From assembly GCF_003010915.2 (NCBI RefSeq), contig NZ_CP028426.1:868001-932000 (forward strand): a stretch of 64,000 bases of DNA, given 5' to 3'. Positions 1 through 8,624 of this stretch are shown here, one piece after another. The DNA is from Gulosibacter molinativorax (lineage in GTDB: Bacteria; Actinomycetota; Actinomycetes; Actinomycetales; Microbacteriaceae). Both the position numbers and the translations under genes were made by a program. Below the pieces are notes generated by a model. The model ran no database searches. It had not been told where the DNA came from and saw only the letters and a program-made list of their open reading frames with translations. Numbering within the stretch: position 1 is the first letter of the stretch; each line of letters opens with the position of its first letter.

Positions 1-1
1 A

Positions 2-130
2 CGCGAGCAGGCCGGCAAGCTCTACAACGTCGCCGAGTTCGCCGCGGAGGTTGCGAAGGCCGCGGTTGAGCCCGTGCCCGCCGACAACGTGCGCCTCGTC
101 GGCGACGTGTCGAGCTTCAACGCCGAATAG
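2..130 (+). CDS. C-terminal fragment of an unidentified protein
   Basis: The frame open from the window edge ends at a TAG at 128-130 and gives 42 residues ending in VRLVGDVSSFNAE. Codon use is typical of the neighbouring genes (G or C at most third positions), so this is the 3' end of a real gene. The fragment is rich in Ala, Val and Glu, predicted helical, and too short to assign to a family. The gene runs off the left side of the window. Confidence 0.6.
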   Translation, partial: REQAGKLYNVAEFAAEVAKAAVEPVPADNVRLVGDVSSFNAE

Positions 131-138
131 TCTGGCGA

Positions 139-239
139 GTACCCCTGAGGTTCCCGCGTACCCCCGAGGTTGGCGAGTACCCCCGGGGTTCCCGGTTACC
201 CCGAGGATTGCGAGTACCACCGAAGTTCGCCCCTGATGA
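139..239. repeat. Imperfect 19-bp tandem repeat, about five to six copies
   Basis: A unit close to GTACCCCCGAGGTTNGCGA recurs with the TAC core at about 140, 159, 178, 197 and 215, a period of 19,19,19,18 bp, followed by a diverged copy near 238. The last copy forms the left arm of the hairpin at 238-297. The array starts nine bases after the stop of the upstream gene fragment and contains no convincing ORF. Function unknown; it could be a transcript end, a protein-binding array or a decayed REP-like element. Confidence 0.75.
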
Positions 240-297
240 CCCCCGAGATTGCGCATTGCCACGCTCAGAAGAGCAGTAGACCGCAATTTCGGGGGTC
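238..297. repeat. Inverted repeat, 16-bp arms with one mismatch
   Basis: The arms are GACCCCCGAGATTGCG (238-253) and CGCAATTTCGGGGGTC (282-297), with a 28-base loop. Just beyond the right arm a 12-base direct repeat GTCAACTGGTTG occurs at about 295 and again near 327. The structure could act as a transcription terminator for the gene fragment at the window start, but there is no T-run. Resemblance of its arm to the tandem repeat unit suggests a common origin. Confidence 0.6.
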
Positions 298-368
298 AAC
301 TGGTTGATGGAGGCTGAAGACCCGGCGTCAACTGGTTGTGGGGAGGTGCGGGGAGGCGTGGAGAACGG

Positions 369-800
369 CTAGTCGTCGAGGTAGTCGCTCAGGGCGCTGA
401 GCACGTCGCGCCAGCCGTCGCGGCACTCGGCGACGATGCGATGCCCGGCACCATTACTGGGCAGCCCGGACTCGAGGACGCGAACGCGCGTCTTGTTCTT
501 GAGCTCGGTGATGTAGATGCGCAGCTCGGAATCGAAGTCGCCTGGTTCGCTGTGCAGGCTGAGGCGGATTTCTTCGCGCTTGTCGACCTTCGTTATCTTG
601 AGCTTGACCTGCCTGCGGGCTTTTCCATCGAAGCGCTTGCCGGCGGGCACGGCGATCTTGTCGCCGTCTTGAGTCTTCAGGCGCAGGTCGAAACCCGGCC
701 ACCAGCGTTTGAGGTCGCGCTCACTGGTAATCGCGTCCCAAACATCGTGGGACGACACCTTAAAACGGATAGAGATATCCAAAGACGGGTCGTATGGCAT
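369..800 (-). CDS. SRPBCC (START/AHSA1-like) family protein
   Basis: 143 residues with the usual length and pattern of the SRPBCC superfamily: an N-terminal strand (DISIRFKV), a helix with VWDAITSERDLKRWWPGF, alternating strands in the middle, and a long C-terminal helix ending GWRDVLSALSDYLDD. These small helix-grip proteins bind hydrophobic ligands or act as co-chaperone-like proteins; the specific ligand cannot be read from the sequence. The ATG start fits the domain boundary. It is transcribed alone, toward the repeat array. Confidence 0.75.
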   Translation of the reverse strand: MPYDPSLDISIRFKVSSHDVWDAITSERDLKRWWPGFDLRLKTQDGDKIAVPAGKRFDGKARRQVKLKITKVDKREEIRLSLHSEPGDFDSELRIYITELKNKTRVRVLESGLPSNGAGHRIVAECRDGWRDVLSALSDYLDD

Positions 801-942
801 TCATGCGGGGTGGAGCGGTCGGAGGTGGAGAGTGCGGCGATGGTGCCGGGAACTCGGTAGCGCAGGGAGGGGTGTTTCGGGGTAAAAAGTAATGCGCCAC
901 AGGCTGGAGCAAGTGACGCATTTGAGAAGTGAGCTGGCGAAC

Positions 943-1152
943 CTATTTGCGGCTTCGCCCAACCAACTGCCACGGGATGAAGAACGCGAGGCTGTTGAGC
1001 AGCACACCGGAGATGAAGACCAGCAGCGACAGCGTGTCGTTATCCATCTGGAATGCGAGCGGGTAGCAAGCAATACCAGCGGCGAAGACGATCATGCAGC
1101 CAATGGCGATGAGGACGCTCACAGAGATTCTCCCAACGTGACGAAAAAACAC
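943..1152 (-). CDS. Small membrane protein with two predicted transmembrane helices
   Basis: 69 residues beginning at a GTG: two hydrophobic stretches (about residues 9-32 and 41-61) separated by a short polar loop (QMDNDT), ending in basic residues GRSRK. No family is recognised. Orientation with a basic C-terminus suggests both ends inside the cell. It is divergent from the acyltransferase gene, and the shared intergenic region has repeated CGATAATG elements. Coding support is moderate; the start could be an internal GTG at residue 12. Confidence 0.5.
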   Translation of the reverse strand: MFFRHVGRISVSVLIAIGCMIVFAAGIACYPLAFQMDNDTLSLLVFISGVLLNSLAFFIPWQLVGRSRK

Positions 1153-1170
1153 TTGTCCGCCAGCAACTGG

Positions 1171-1272
1171 CGATAATGGACATACTACGCGATTTCACAG
1201 GAACGACGCGCACGTAGGGGTCGCGAGCCGCGTGTCTCAAACCGATATCCAACATCCGATAATGCACATTAT
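1171..1272. promoter_or_regulatory. Paired CGATAATGnACAT sites, the second a palindrome
   Basis: The sequence CGATAATGGACAT (1171-1183) recurs as CGATAATGCACAT (1257-1269). The second copy lies in a palindrome ATAATG-CA-CATTAT (1259-1272). Both lie between the divergent small membrane protein gene and the acyltransferase gene, where an operator would be expected. No regulator is encoded next to it. The role as a binding site is inference. Confidence 0.4.
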
Positions 1273-1329
1273 GACAATCCAATATTCCGTCCAGGATCGA
1301 CTGGAACACTGGCCGCTTCCCCGTTCCCT

Positions 1330-3462
1330 GTGAACGACATGACCTTCGTGCGAATTGAGATGTCAGTAGCTACAACCGAGAAAACCCAAGTCGTCACCCC
1401 GACGAAGCCGTTCGCGCCAGCCAATCACGCGAACTCGTCGTTCCGTCCCGATATTCAGGGACTGCGGGCCATCGCCGTGGGCGTTGTGTTGCTGTATCAC
1501 GCTGGCGTGCCGGTATTTGGCGGCGGCTTCATTGGCGTGGACGTGTTCTTCGTGATCTCCGGCTTTCTCATTACCGGCGGTCTCCTGCGCTCGAGCTTGC
1601 GCGACGGTCGCATCGACCTGGCGGACTTCTACGCCAAGCGGGTGCGCCGCATCCTGCCCGCCGCGACCGTGGTGTTGCTGTTCACGGCTGTCGTTACTCT
1701 GACGATCCTGCCCATGACGCGCTGGCGGGACATCGGCCAGGACATCTTCTCGAGCGCCTTCTACGTTGCGAACTGGAACTTCGCCGCGGCAACCAATTAC
1801 CTCAATGCTGACAAACCGGCCAGTCCCCTGCAACATTTTTGGACTCTGTCCGTTGAGGAACAGTTCTACGTCCTGTGGCCGCTGATCATGATTCTCGCGC
1901 TGTGGCTCGCGACCCGCAGCGCGGCCGGTGAGGATGCGACCCGTGAGCCGCGCATCCGCCGCAACCTCGAGATCGGCGTCTGGTTCGTCATCGCGTCCTC
2001 GCTGGCGGCGTCGATCTCTCTCACCGCGACCGATCCATCCCCCGCATACTTCGTAACGACCACGCGCCTGTGGGAGCTTGGCATCGGCGCCGCGATCGCA
2101 ATTTACGCAAATCGGCTCGAGCGAATTGGCGACCGCCTCGGGTATCTCCTCGGGATGCTCGGCATCGGGGCGATCCTGCTCGCCGCCGTGTGGTTCACGG
2201 CCGACACGCCGCCGTTTCCTGGCACGGCGGCACTCCTCCCCACGCTTGGCGCCGCCGCCGTGATCGTTGGCGGCATGTCGGGCCGAGCGACGCGCGGCGT
2301 CGGCGCGTTCCTCAGCGTTCGGCCAATGCGCTGGGTCGGCGACCTCTCGTACTCCCTTTACTTGTGGCACTGGCCGCTCATCGTGCTCGGCACGTACCTA
2401 GCCGGAGGCACGTTGAACCCGTGCCTCGGCATCGGAATCGTGCTCGCCTCGTTCGTGCCGGCGTGGCTCAGCTATCGTGTCGTCGAGTCGCCGTTCCGCG
2501 AGTGGTCGCTGCTCAAGCGACACGTGTCCGCCGCGCTGCAAATTGGCCTCGCGCTGATGCTGACCGCGGCGCTCGTCGGGGCGATGTTGGTGTCGCTCCC
2601 CCGCCAATTCAGCGCTGGCGTCGAGGAACCGGAGGGCGCGCAGGCGCTCATGGAGGATCCGGCCGCCGGCGCACCGACCGAAAAGGCATCCCCGTTCGTG
2701 CCCTCGCTGAGCGAGGTGGACGAGGATCTCCCCCAGATCTACGCGGACGGCTGCACCGACAGCTCTCAGACCGATCCCACGGACCCGTGCGTCTACGGTG
2801 ACGTCACGTCCGACACGACCGTCGCGCTCGTCGGCGACTCGCACGCGGCCCAGTGGTTCCCGGCGCTCGAGAAAATCGCCACCGAGCACGGCTGGCGGCT
2901 CGAGATCTATACGAAGTCCTCGTGCCCGTTCGTGACCACTCCCCTGCTCGATAAGCACGACCGCCCCAACACGGACTGCTCCGAGTGGAATGCGCAGCTG
3001 CGCGAAGAGCTCACGGGTGAGAACAAGCCGGACTACGCCATTGTGAGCTCCTACGGCTATGACGATGCCGCGGAGAAATCGGTCGCGGACGGCCTCGCCG
3101 AGACGTGGCAGGCCGTGATAGATGCCGGAGTCGATCTGACGGTGCTCGTTGACCCTCCCGCGGCCCGGCTGGATGTGCCGGAGTGCGTCGCGACCAACCT
3201 CGATTCCCTGAGCGAGTGCACCCTGCCGGGTGACAGCGGGAATCCGGGCGGCGCGCCGGCGCAGCTGGAGGCCGCGGCCAAGGTGGATGCGACGACGGTC
3301 GACATGAGCGAACTCGTCTGCCCGGATGAGGAGTGTTCGCCCATCATCGGCGATGTCTTGACGTTCCGCGATCGGCAGCACCTCACCGCCACCTACGTCG
3401 AGACTCTTACGGAACCGCTCGAGGATGCGCTGCGGCAAGAGTCCTCGCTGCCGCTCGACTAA
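1330..3462 (+). CDS. Acyltransferase 3 (OafA/YrhL type) with C-terminal SGNH domain
   Basis: 710 residues. The N-terminal half is an integral membrane acyltransferase: FRPDIQGLRAIAVGVVLLYH near residue 38 is the family hallmark, followed by about ten hydrophobic helices and SVEEQFYVLWPL. The C-terminal part (from about residue 490) begins with VALVGDSHAAQW, the GDSH block of SGNH hydrolase-like domains. Known relatives O-acetylate cell-surface polysaccharide or peptidoglycan, moving acyl groups across the membrane. The start is uncertain: GTG 1330, ATG 1339 and ATG 1360 are in frame and none has a strong ribosome site. Confidence 0.9.
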   Translation: MNDMTFVRIEMSVATTEKTQVVTPTKPFAPANHANSSFRPDIQGLRAIAVGVVLLYHAGVPVFGGGFIGVDVFFVISGFLITGGLLRSSLRDGRIDLADFYAKRVRRILPAATVVLLFTAVVTLTILPMTRWRDIGQDIFSSAFYVANWNFAAATNYLNADKPASPLQHFWTLSVEEQFYVLWPLIMILALWLATRSAAGEDATREPRIRRNLEIGVWFVIASSLAASISLTATDPSPAYFVTTTRLWELGIGAAIAIYANRLERIGDRLGYLLGMLGIGAILLAAVWFTADTPPFPGTAALLPTLGAAAVIVGGMSGRATRGVGAFLSVRPMRWVGDLSYSLYLWHWPLIVLGTYLAGGTLNPCLGIGIVLASFVPAWLSYRVVESPFREWSLLKRHVSAALQIGLALMLTAALVGAMLVSLPRQFSAGVEEPEGAQALMEDPAAGAPTEKASPFVPSLSEVDEDLPQIYADGCTDSSQTDPTDPCVYGDVTSDTTVALVGDSHAAQWFPALEKIATEHGWRLEIYTKSSCPFVTTPLLDKHDRPNTDCSEWNAQLREELTGENKPDYAIVSSYGYDDAAEKSVADGLAETWQAVIDAGVDLTVLVDPPAARLDVPECVATNLDSLSECTLPGDSGNPGGAPAQLEAAAKVDATTVDMSELVCPDEECSPIIGDVLTFRDRQHLTATYVETLTEPLEDALRQESSLPLD

Positions 3463-3485
3463 CCGTCGCTTGCGGGCACGCCGGA

Positions 3486-4232
3486 CTAGCCGGCGCTTGG
3501 CAGCAGAGCCACGAACTGGGCACCCACCACCCAGGTCCCAAGCGCGCAGACGACGACGAAGCTCAGGTTCCAGAGGAACTTGGGCACGCCGGTCAGTTCG
3601 GCCAGCACACCCGGGTCGCTTGCGCGCCCGCCGCGCAGCATCACGGCGCCGAGATGACGCCACGCCCCCACCACGAGCACCGCGCCGATGCCGAGCAGCA
3701 CCGCGGTCTGCAGCGCATCCGCCCGAAACCACCACAGCGTGCCAGCGGCGATGAGCGTGACCACCATCACGAAGCCTGTGAGGAACGACCGCACGCGGAA
3801 AAGGGCGATGAGCAGGATGACGAGCACCGCGGTGATCACCGGCGCGCCCCAGCCCGCGCCGCCGAGCCATGCGAACGCGGCGCCGATGATCGCGGGCGCC
3901 GGATACCCGGCCCACGTGGTGATCACCCGACCGAAGCCTTTCGCCGGCCCGGCCGTCACTGCCGCGCCCGACATATCGCCGCGCAGCACAAATCCGGTGA
4001 ACTTGCGCCCGACCAACATCCCAACGACGGCGTGACCAAGCTCGTGTACGAGCGTGATCAGCAGCCGCACGCGAACCCACACGAACGGCACGCCGACCGC
4101 GATCGCGGCGAGGCCCAGGACGAGCCACAGCGTCTCGGTGGAGAGCTCCATTCCGGCGGCGGCGGGCTGGATGCGCGACCACAGGGCCTGGAGCCAGTCG
4201 GCCTGCAGCGCGGGAGTTGAAAAGACATTCAC
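3486..4232 (-). CDS. M50-family membrane metallopeptidase-like protein
   Basis: 248 residues from a GTG at 4232. HELGH near residue 39 is the zinc-binding HExxH motif, set in a hydrophobic helix, and the body is a series of membrane helices including GYPAPAIIGAAFAWLG. Members of this group are site-2-protease relatives often annotated as M50 peptidases. The frame extends upstream to 4382 but that extension is Arg-rich, overlaps the neighbouring gene on the opposite strand and is unlikely to be translated. Convergent with the acyltransferase gene. Substrate unknown. Confidence 0.8.
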   Translation of the reverse strand: MNVFSTPALQADWLQALWSRIQPAAAGMELSTETLWLVLGLAAIAVGVPFVWVRVRLLITLVHELGHAVVGMLVGRKFTGFVLRGDMSGAAVTAGPAKGFGRVITTWAGYPAPAIIGAAFAWLGGAGWGAPVITAVLVILLIALFRVRSFLTGFVMVVTLIAAGTLWWFRADALQTAVLLGIGAVLVVGAWRHLGAVMLRGGRASDPGVLAELTGVPKFLWNLSFVVVCALGTWVVGAQFVALLPSAG

Positions 4233-4338
4233 GATGTCACGACGGTAGCGAACCCGCCTGCGCGATGTTCGCAGCCGTTCGGAACGCCGCACGGTAGCAC
4301 CACGCACGCTACGCAGCCGGGGCGAATAAGCTTGGTTG

Positions 4339-5265
4339 ATGGCGATACTGATAGACCCGCCCCGGTGGCCTGCCCACGGCATACTTTGGAGCCACCTGAT
4401 TTCGGACTCGAGCCTCGATGAGCTGCACGAGTTCGCGCGGCTGCTCGGACTCCCCCGGCGCAGCTTCGATCTCGACCACTACGACATCGCCGACTTCAAT
4501 CACGCCGCGGCCGTCGCCGCCGGGGCGCGTCCCGTCTCAGGACACGAACTCGTGCACGCCCTGCACGCCTCGGGCCTTCGCATTCGCAAGGCCGACCGCG
4601 CCCTCGCGAAGGCGGCGCTTCGGCGCGACTTCCTCCACGAGGAGTGGCGCAGCCTCGGCGCACGACTGCAACCGGCTGTGCCTGCGCAGTGGGATGCGCT
4701 GGGTCTCGACCTCGTCCGCCGGTGGGATGAGCCGCAACGCGTCTATCACGACCTGCGGCACCTCGAAGACGTCCTGCTAGCGCTTGACCATCTCGAGAAA
4801 ACCGGTGAGCAAATCCCCGAATCAACGCTGCTCGCGGCGTGGTTCCACGACGCCGTCTACGCGGGGCAAACGGGCGAGGATGAGCGGGACTCCGCCGCCC
4901 TCGCTCGGGATGCGCTTTCCCGGCTCGGATTCGCGGAATCGCTCGCCCGAGACGTGAGCGAGCTTGTGCTGGCGACCGCGCCGGGAGCCGACGTCGCGAA
5001 CGCGGCGCGCCCCCTCGCCCAACTCCTCGATGCCGATCTCGCGATTTTTGGCTCGACGAGTAAGCGCTATGCGGAGTACGCTACTGCGGTTCGTGCCGAA
5101 TACGCGCACGTCCCCGAGGCAGACTTTCGCCGTGGCCGCGCGCTGATTCTCCGCGGCTACCTCGACCGGCCGCGAATCTACCGGCTCGAGAGCGCGGTTT
5201 CGCTGTGGGAGGCGCGGGCTCGCGAGAATCTCCGGGCGGAAATCGCGAGCCTCACGGCCGCGTAA
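4339..5265 (+). CDS. DUF4031 / HD-domain fusion protein
   Basis: 308 residues. The N-terminal 85 residues begin MAILIDPPRWPAHG and match the DUF4031 pattern (LWSHLISDSSLDELHEFA). From about residue 115 follows an HD-superfamily metal phosphohydrolase-like domain with YHDLRHLEDVL and AAWFHDAVY, the His-Asp motifs, and a later LLDADLAIFG. Actinobacterial proteins with this pairing are known but have no assigned substrate. The ATG at 4339 is preferred over the adjacent TTG because the DUF4031 family begins at MAILID. Divergent from the M50-like gene, with overlapping upstream regions. Confidence 0.85.
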   Translation: MAILIDPPRWPAHGILWSHLISDSSLDELHEFARLLGLPRRSFDLDHYDIADFNHAAAVAAGARPVSGHELVHALHASGLRIRKADRALAKAALRRDFLHEEWRSLGARLQPAVPAQWDALGLDLVRRWDEPQRVYHDLRHLEDVLLALDHLEKTGEQIPESTLLAAWFHDAVYAGQTGEDERDSAALARDALSRLGFAESLARDVSELVLATAPGADVANAARPLAQLLDADLAIFGSTSKRYAEYATAVRAEYAHVPEADFRRGRALILRGYLDRPRIYRLESAVSLWEARARENLRAEIASLTAA

Positions 5266-5401
5266 CGAGTAGCCGCGTTACCGAGTAGCCGCACCCGCGG
5301 CGAGCCGGGACAATCGCGCCGAAGTCGGCCGGGCATCCGGGAACCGCATCCAGGAAAAGCACTCGACAAGACGCACCCGGAAAAGGAAACCGGAAAAAGC
5401 A

Positions 5402-5437
5402 GCGGCCGGCACCGATTTCGAGATCGGTGCCGGCCGC
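5402..5437 (-). terminator. Intrinsic terminator of the basic-protein gene
   Basis: Perfect 15-bp stem (5402-5416 with 5423-5437) closing a six-base loop. On the minus strand the stem is followed by a T-run, seen on the plus strand as AAAAA just below 5400. It sits 17 bases past the stop of the Lys/Ala-rich gene and so terminates that transcript. Confidence 0.85.
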
Positions 5438-5454
5438 GGCGGTTGTGCGAAGTG

Positions 5455-5706
5455 CTACTTCTTGTTCTTCTTTTTCGACTTCGCCTTCTTCGAAGCCTTG
5501 GCCTTGGCGCCCTTCTTAGCGGCCTTGACCTTCTTCGAGACGGCCTTGTCGGCCTTCTTCGCCGACTTCTGAGCGGCCTTCTTGGCAGCCTTGGCCTTCT
5601 TCTCGGCCTTCTTCTCTGCCTTTGCCGCGAGCTTCTCGGCCTTCGCAGCCTGCTTCTTGCTGAGCTTTGCGGCCTTGTCGTCCTTCTTGGACTTCTTGTT
5701 TGCCAT
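5455..5706 (-). CDS. Lys/Ala-rich basic protein (histone H1-like composition)
   Basis: 83 residues, nearly all Lys, Ala, Ser, Glu and Gly, with repeated KKA and AEK units and no aromatic residue; strongly basic and predicted helical. The ATG is preceded by a good ribosome site (AAAGGCGTGAAGA on the coding strand) and the gene ends in a strong terminator, which supports real expression. Proteins like this occur in actinobacteria and are often compared with the histone H1-like tail of HupB, but low-complexity sequence does not prove DNA binding. It is a single-gene transcript, divergent from the next gene. Confidence 0.75.
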   Translation of the reverse strand: MANKKSKKDDKAAKLSKKQAAKAEKLAAKAEKKAEKKAKAAKKAAQKSAKKADKAVSKKVKAAKKGAKAKASKKAKSKKKNKK

Positions 5707-5805
5707 TCTTCACGCCTTTCGGTGAGTGGTGATGAACGAGATGAGTCAACCAACTATTGACGAAAGTGTCAACTCTTCGTTGCCGCCTGTTGCTAGGCTG
5801 GCCTC

Positions 5806-6090
5806 GTGGCTGACACCGAAACCCCCTCCCCAGATGAACTGCGGCGGCGCCTGATCGAGGCGCTCATTGCCTACGAGCGTGCCGAGACCGAACTTGAACA
5901 GCTGACCGCTGCGCGTGACGCACGCGAACTCGCCGACGCGCTCGAAGAAGGCGTTATCAGCGAGGCCCGCGCAGCCCGGGTCTCCTGGGCCAAGATTGGC
6001 GCCGTGTACGGCCTGACGAAACAGGGCGCGCAGCAGCGTTTTAGCGCCAAGACCGGACCCTCGGCCGAACCGGACATAGCCGATTCATAA
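5806..6090 (+). CDS. Small protein with coiled-coil and C-terminal helix-turn-helix-like segment
   Basis: 94 residues from a GTG start. Residues 10-45 form a charged helix (heptad-like, ELEQLTAARDARELADALEEG), and WAKIGAVYGLTKQGAQQRF near residues 62-80 has the pattern of a helix-turn-helix recognition element (small helix, Gly turn, TKQGAQQRF). Similar short proteins are widespread in actinobacteria without known function. It may bind DNA; no target can be named. The gene lies 26 bases ahead of the HtrA protease frame and may share its transcript. Confidence 0.65.
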   Translation: MADTETPSPDELRRRLIEALIAYERAETELEQLTAARDARELADALEEGVISEARAARVSWAKIGAVYGLTKQGAQQRFSAKTGPSAEPDIADS

Positions 6091-6137
6091 GCGCGCCCCA
6101 GCCTTTCCCTAATCTGGTGGGAGTAGTTTTGCGTCCT

Positions 6138-7553
6138 ATGACCGCTGACGAATCTCGCTCGGGCGACCGGAATCCGGATATGCCACCACTCCCCCCGCTC
6201 CCGTCGCAGTACGGGATCCCCGCCCGCCCGTCCGAGGGCGGGAACCAGTCGGAGGATGCGCTGCCGACGCAGTCGTTCGCGCAGCAGCCAGCGGATGCGA
6301 GCCAGCACCAGGGCGCTTACCAGTCGCCGTCGACAGGCCATTACTACGGGGCGCCGCAAGGTGGTTACCAGGGTTCGCAGGGTCCAGGTCAGGGTCCAGG
6401 TCACGGGTCAGATCAGCAGTATGGCTACGGCCAGGGCGGCGGCCAGGCCGGCGGGTCGACTCGCGCCCGTAAGCCCCGCGGGGCCGTGGCCTGGGCCCCG
6501 GTGATCATCACCGCTGCGGTCGTCGGGCTCATTGCCGGCGGGGCGGGCGCGTATGCGACCAATCTTGCCCAGCCGATGATCGAGGGCTCTTCGCCCTCGG
6601 TCGTGCAGGCGGAGGCGGCGGAGATCGACTGGACCGCGGTGTCGGATGCGGTGTCCAACTCGGTCGTTTCGATTCAGGTTGCGAGCCAGGACGGTGCCGG
6701 GCAGGGCTCGGGTGTCGTGTGGGATGACCAGGGGCACGTCGTCACGAACCACCACGTCGTTGAGTCGGCGGCGAACGGCGGCCAGATCGCCGTCACGATC
6801 GGCAACCGGGCTTACCCGGCGACGCTCGTGGGCTCGGATGCGGCGACCGACCTCGCGGTCGTCAAGCTCGACGAGATACCCGAGGGCCTCGCCGCGATCA
6901 CTCGGGGCGATTCCACGGCGCTCGAGGTTGGACAGGATGTGATGGCTGTCGGTAACCCGCTCGGCCTTTCCGGCTCGGTCACAACCGGCATCGTCTCGGC
7001 GCTTGACCGGCCGGTCTCGACGGGGCAGATCAAGAACAGCCTGGTCGTGACGAACGCGATTCAGACGTCGGCGCCGCTGAACCCCGGAAACTCGGGCGGT
7101 GCGCTCGTCGATTCGACCGGTGCCCTCGTTGGCATCAACTCTTCGATCGCGACGATCGGCGGCGCCGAGGGTGCCTCGGGCAGCATCGGCATCGGCTTTG
7201 CCATTCCGGTGAACCTCGTCGACAACATCGCCGGCCAGATCATCGAGAACGGTGCGGTGCAGCACGCGTATCTCGGCACATCCACCACCACGGGGCAGGC
7301 CGCACTTTCCGACGGCTCGGCGGTCCTCGGTGCCGAGGTGCAGGAAGTGGTTGGGGACGGCCCGGCCGAAGCCGCCGGCATCAAGAAGGGCGATCTGATC
7401 GTCGCAATCAACGACGTGTCAATCACGAGCTCCGAGCACCTGGTCGGCACAGTCCGAGCGCTCAAGGTGGACGAGACCGCGAGCTTCACCGTGATTCGCG
7501 ACGGTAAGGAACAGACGTTTGAGGTCACGATGGGCGTCTCCCCCGATCTCTGA
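6138..7553 (+). CDS. HtrA/DegP-like trypsin-family serine protease with PDZ domain
   Basis: 471 residues from ATG 6138. A Pro/Gly/Gln-rich cytoplasmic segment (about 1-110) leads to one transmembrane helix (about 119-143), then a protease domain with the triad His206 (TNHHVV), Asp238 (ATDLAVVK) and Ser319 (NPGNSGGAL), and a C-terminal PDZ domain from about residue 375. This is the layout of actinobacterial PepD/HtrA envelope quality-control proteases acting outside the membrane. A GTG 21 bases upstream is also in frame. It may be co-transcribed with the preceding small gene. Confidence 0.92.
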   Translation: MTADESRSGDRNPDMPPLPPLPSQYGIPARPSEGGNQSEDALPTQSFAQQPADASQHQGAYQSPSTGHYYGAPQGGYQGSQGPGQGPGHGSDQQYGYGQGGGQAGGSTRARKPRGAVAWAPVIITAAVVGLIAGGAGAYATNLAQPMIEGSSPSVVQAEAAEIDWTAVSDAVSNSVVSIQVASQDGAGQGSGVVWDDQGHVVTNHHVVESAANGGQIAVTIGNRAYPATLVGSDAATDLAVVKLDEIPEGLAAITRGDSTALEVGQDVMAVGNPLGLSGSVTTGIVSALDRPVSTGQIKNSLVVTNAIQTSAPLNPGNSGGALVDSTGALVGINSSIATIGGAEGASGSIGIGFAIPVNLVDNIAGQIIENGAVQHAYLGTSTTTGQAALSDGSAVLGAEVQEVVGDGPAEAAGIKKGDLIVAINDVSITSSEHLVGTVRALKVDETASFTVIRDGKEQTFEVTMGVSPDL

Positions 7554-7594
7554 GCCCCACTCACCGGTTCCCGACCTGCTAAGGTGGCTTAGCG

Positions 7595-8518
7595 ATGAGC
7601 CACGATCACTCCCACCATTCCGCGAATAGGACTCGCCTCGCGATCGCGTTCGCGATTACGGCGACGATTCTTGTCGCCGAGGTGATCGGCGCAGTTATAA
7701 CCGGCTCGCTCGCCCTCCTCGTTGATGCCGGTCACATGGTCGTCGACGCCGGCGGGCTCCTCACCGCGCTCGTCGCGGCGTCGCTCATGCTGCGCCCCGC
7801 GACCGAGCGGCGTACCTGGGGGTTCCGCCGAGCCGAGGTGATCGCGGCGGCAGCGCAGGCAGCGGTCCTGCTAGTCGTCGGGCTGTACGCGGTCTACGAG
7901 GGCATCCGCCGCCTCTTTGAGCCGGTCGAAGTGCAGTCAACGGGGCTGCTCATTTTCGGCATCGTCGGTCTCGTCGGAAACGTTGTCGCGATGCTCGTCC
8001 TGTCCGGCGGCCGAGGCTCGTCGCTCAACATGCGCGCGGCGTTCCTCGAAGTGGTCACGGATGCGCTCGGCTCCGTCGCGGTGATCATCTCGGCGATCGT
8101 GATCGCCACCACCGGGTGGGTCGGGATCGACGCCGTCGTCGGTCTCCTCATCGCGGCCCTCATCATCCCCCGCGCGCTGAAGCTGCTGCGCGAATCCGGC
8201 GGGGTGCTGCTGGAGGAGACGCCACCGAATCTCGACCTCGCCGACGTGAGGACGCACATCCTCGAGGTGCCGCACGTGGTCGACGTGCACGACCTGCACG
8301 CATCCCGCATCTCGACCGACCTGCCGGTGCTCACGGCGCACGTCGTCCTCGAGGACCAGTGCTTCCACGATGGGCACGCGACCGAGATCCTGCACGACCT
8401 CCAGCAGTGCGTGGCGACCCACTTCCCCGTGTCGGTCAAGCACTCGACGTTCCAGCTCGAGCCGGTTGGCATGGTCGATGTTGAGGATGCGTGCGCTCCG
8501 TCCCACGATCACCACTAA
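7595..8518 (+). CDS. Cation diffusion facilitator (CDF) metal exporter
   Basis: 307 residues with six hydrophobic helices and a His-rich start (MSHDHSHH). LVDAGHMVVDAGG in helix 2 carries the metal site pattern HxxxD. In helix 5 the equivalent site reads EVVTD (ExxxD), where many zinc transporters have HxxxD, so the metal preference should not be assumed to be zinc. The cytoplasmic C-terminal domain (from about 205) contains VPHVVDVHDLHASRIS and ends in HDHH. The ATG is preceded by AAGGTGG. Proton-coupled efflux of a divalent cation is the expected role. Confidence 0.92.
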   Translation: MSHDHSHHSANRTRLAIAFAITATILVAEVIGAVITGSLALLVDAGHMVVDAGGLLTALVAASLMLRPATERRTWGFRRAEVIAAAAQAAVLLVVGLYAVYEGIRRLFEPVEVQSTGLLIFGIVGLVGNVVAMLVLSGGRGSSLNMRAAFLEVVTDALGSVAVIISAIVIATTGWVGIDAVVGLLIAALIIPRALKLLRESGGVLLEETPPNLDLADVRTHILEVPHVVDVHDLHASRISTDLPVLTAHVVLEDQCFHDGHATEILHDLQQCVATHFPVSVKHSTFQLEPVGMVDVEDACAPSHDHH

Positions 8519-8624
8519 ACGGGTGTTTTGATCGGTCGTCACTGGTCACGTACGGCCAGCGGGTCTATGGGGATCGCCCGAAAGCGTGACCCGTCGCGGT
8601 GGATTATCGGTCAGAATTGAGGAC

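Noticed and set aside
2398..4182. 594-codon minus-strand frame spanning two genes
   Set aside because: Runs across the acyltransferase and the M50-like gene in an alternate frame, Arg-rich and without any recognisable domain.
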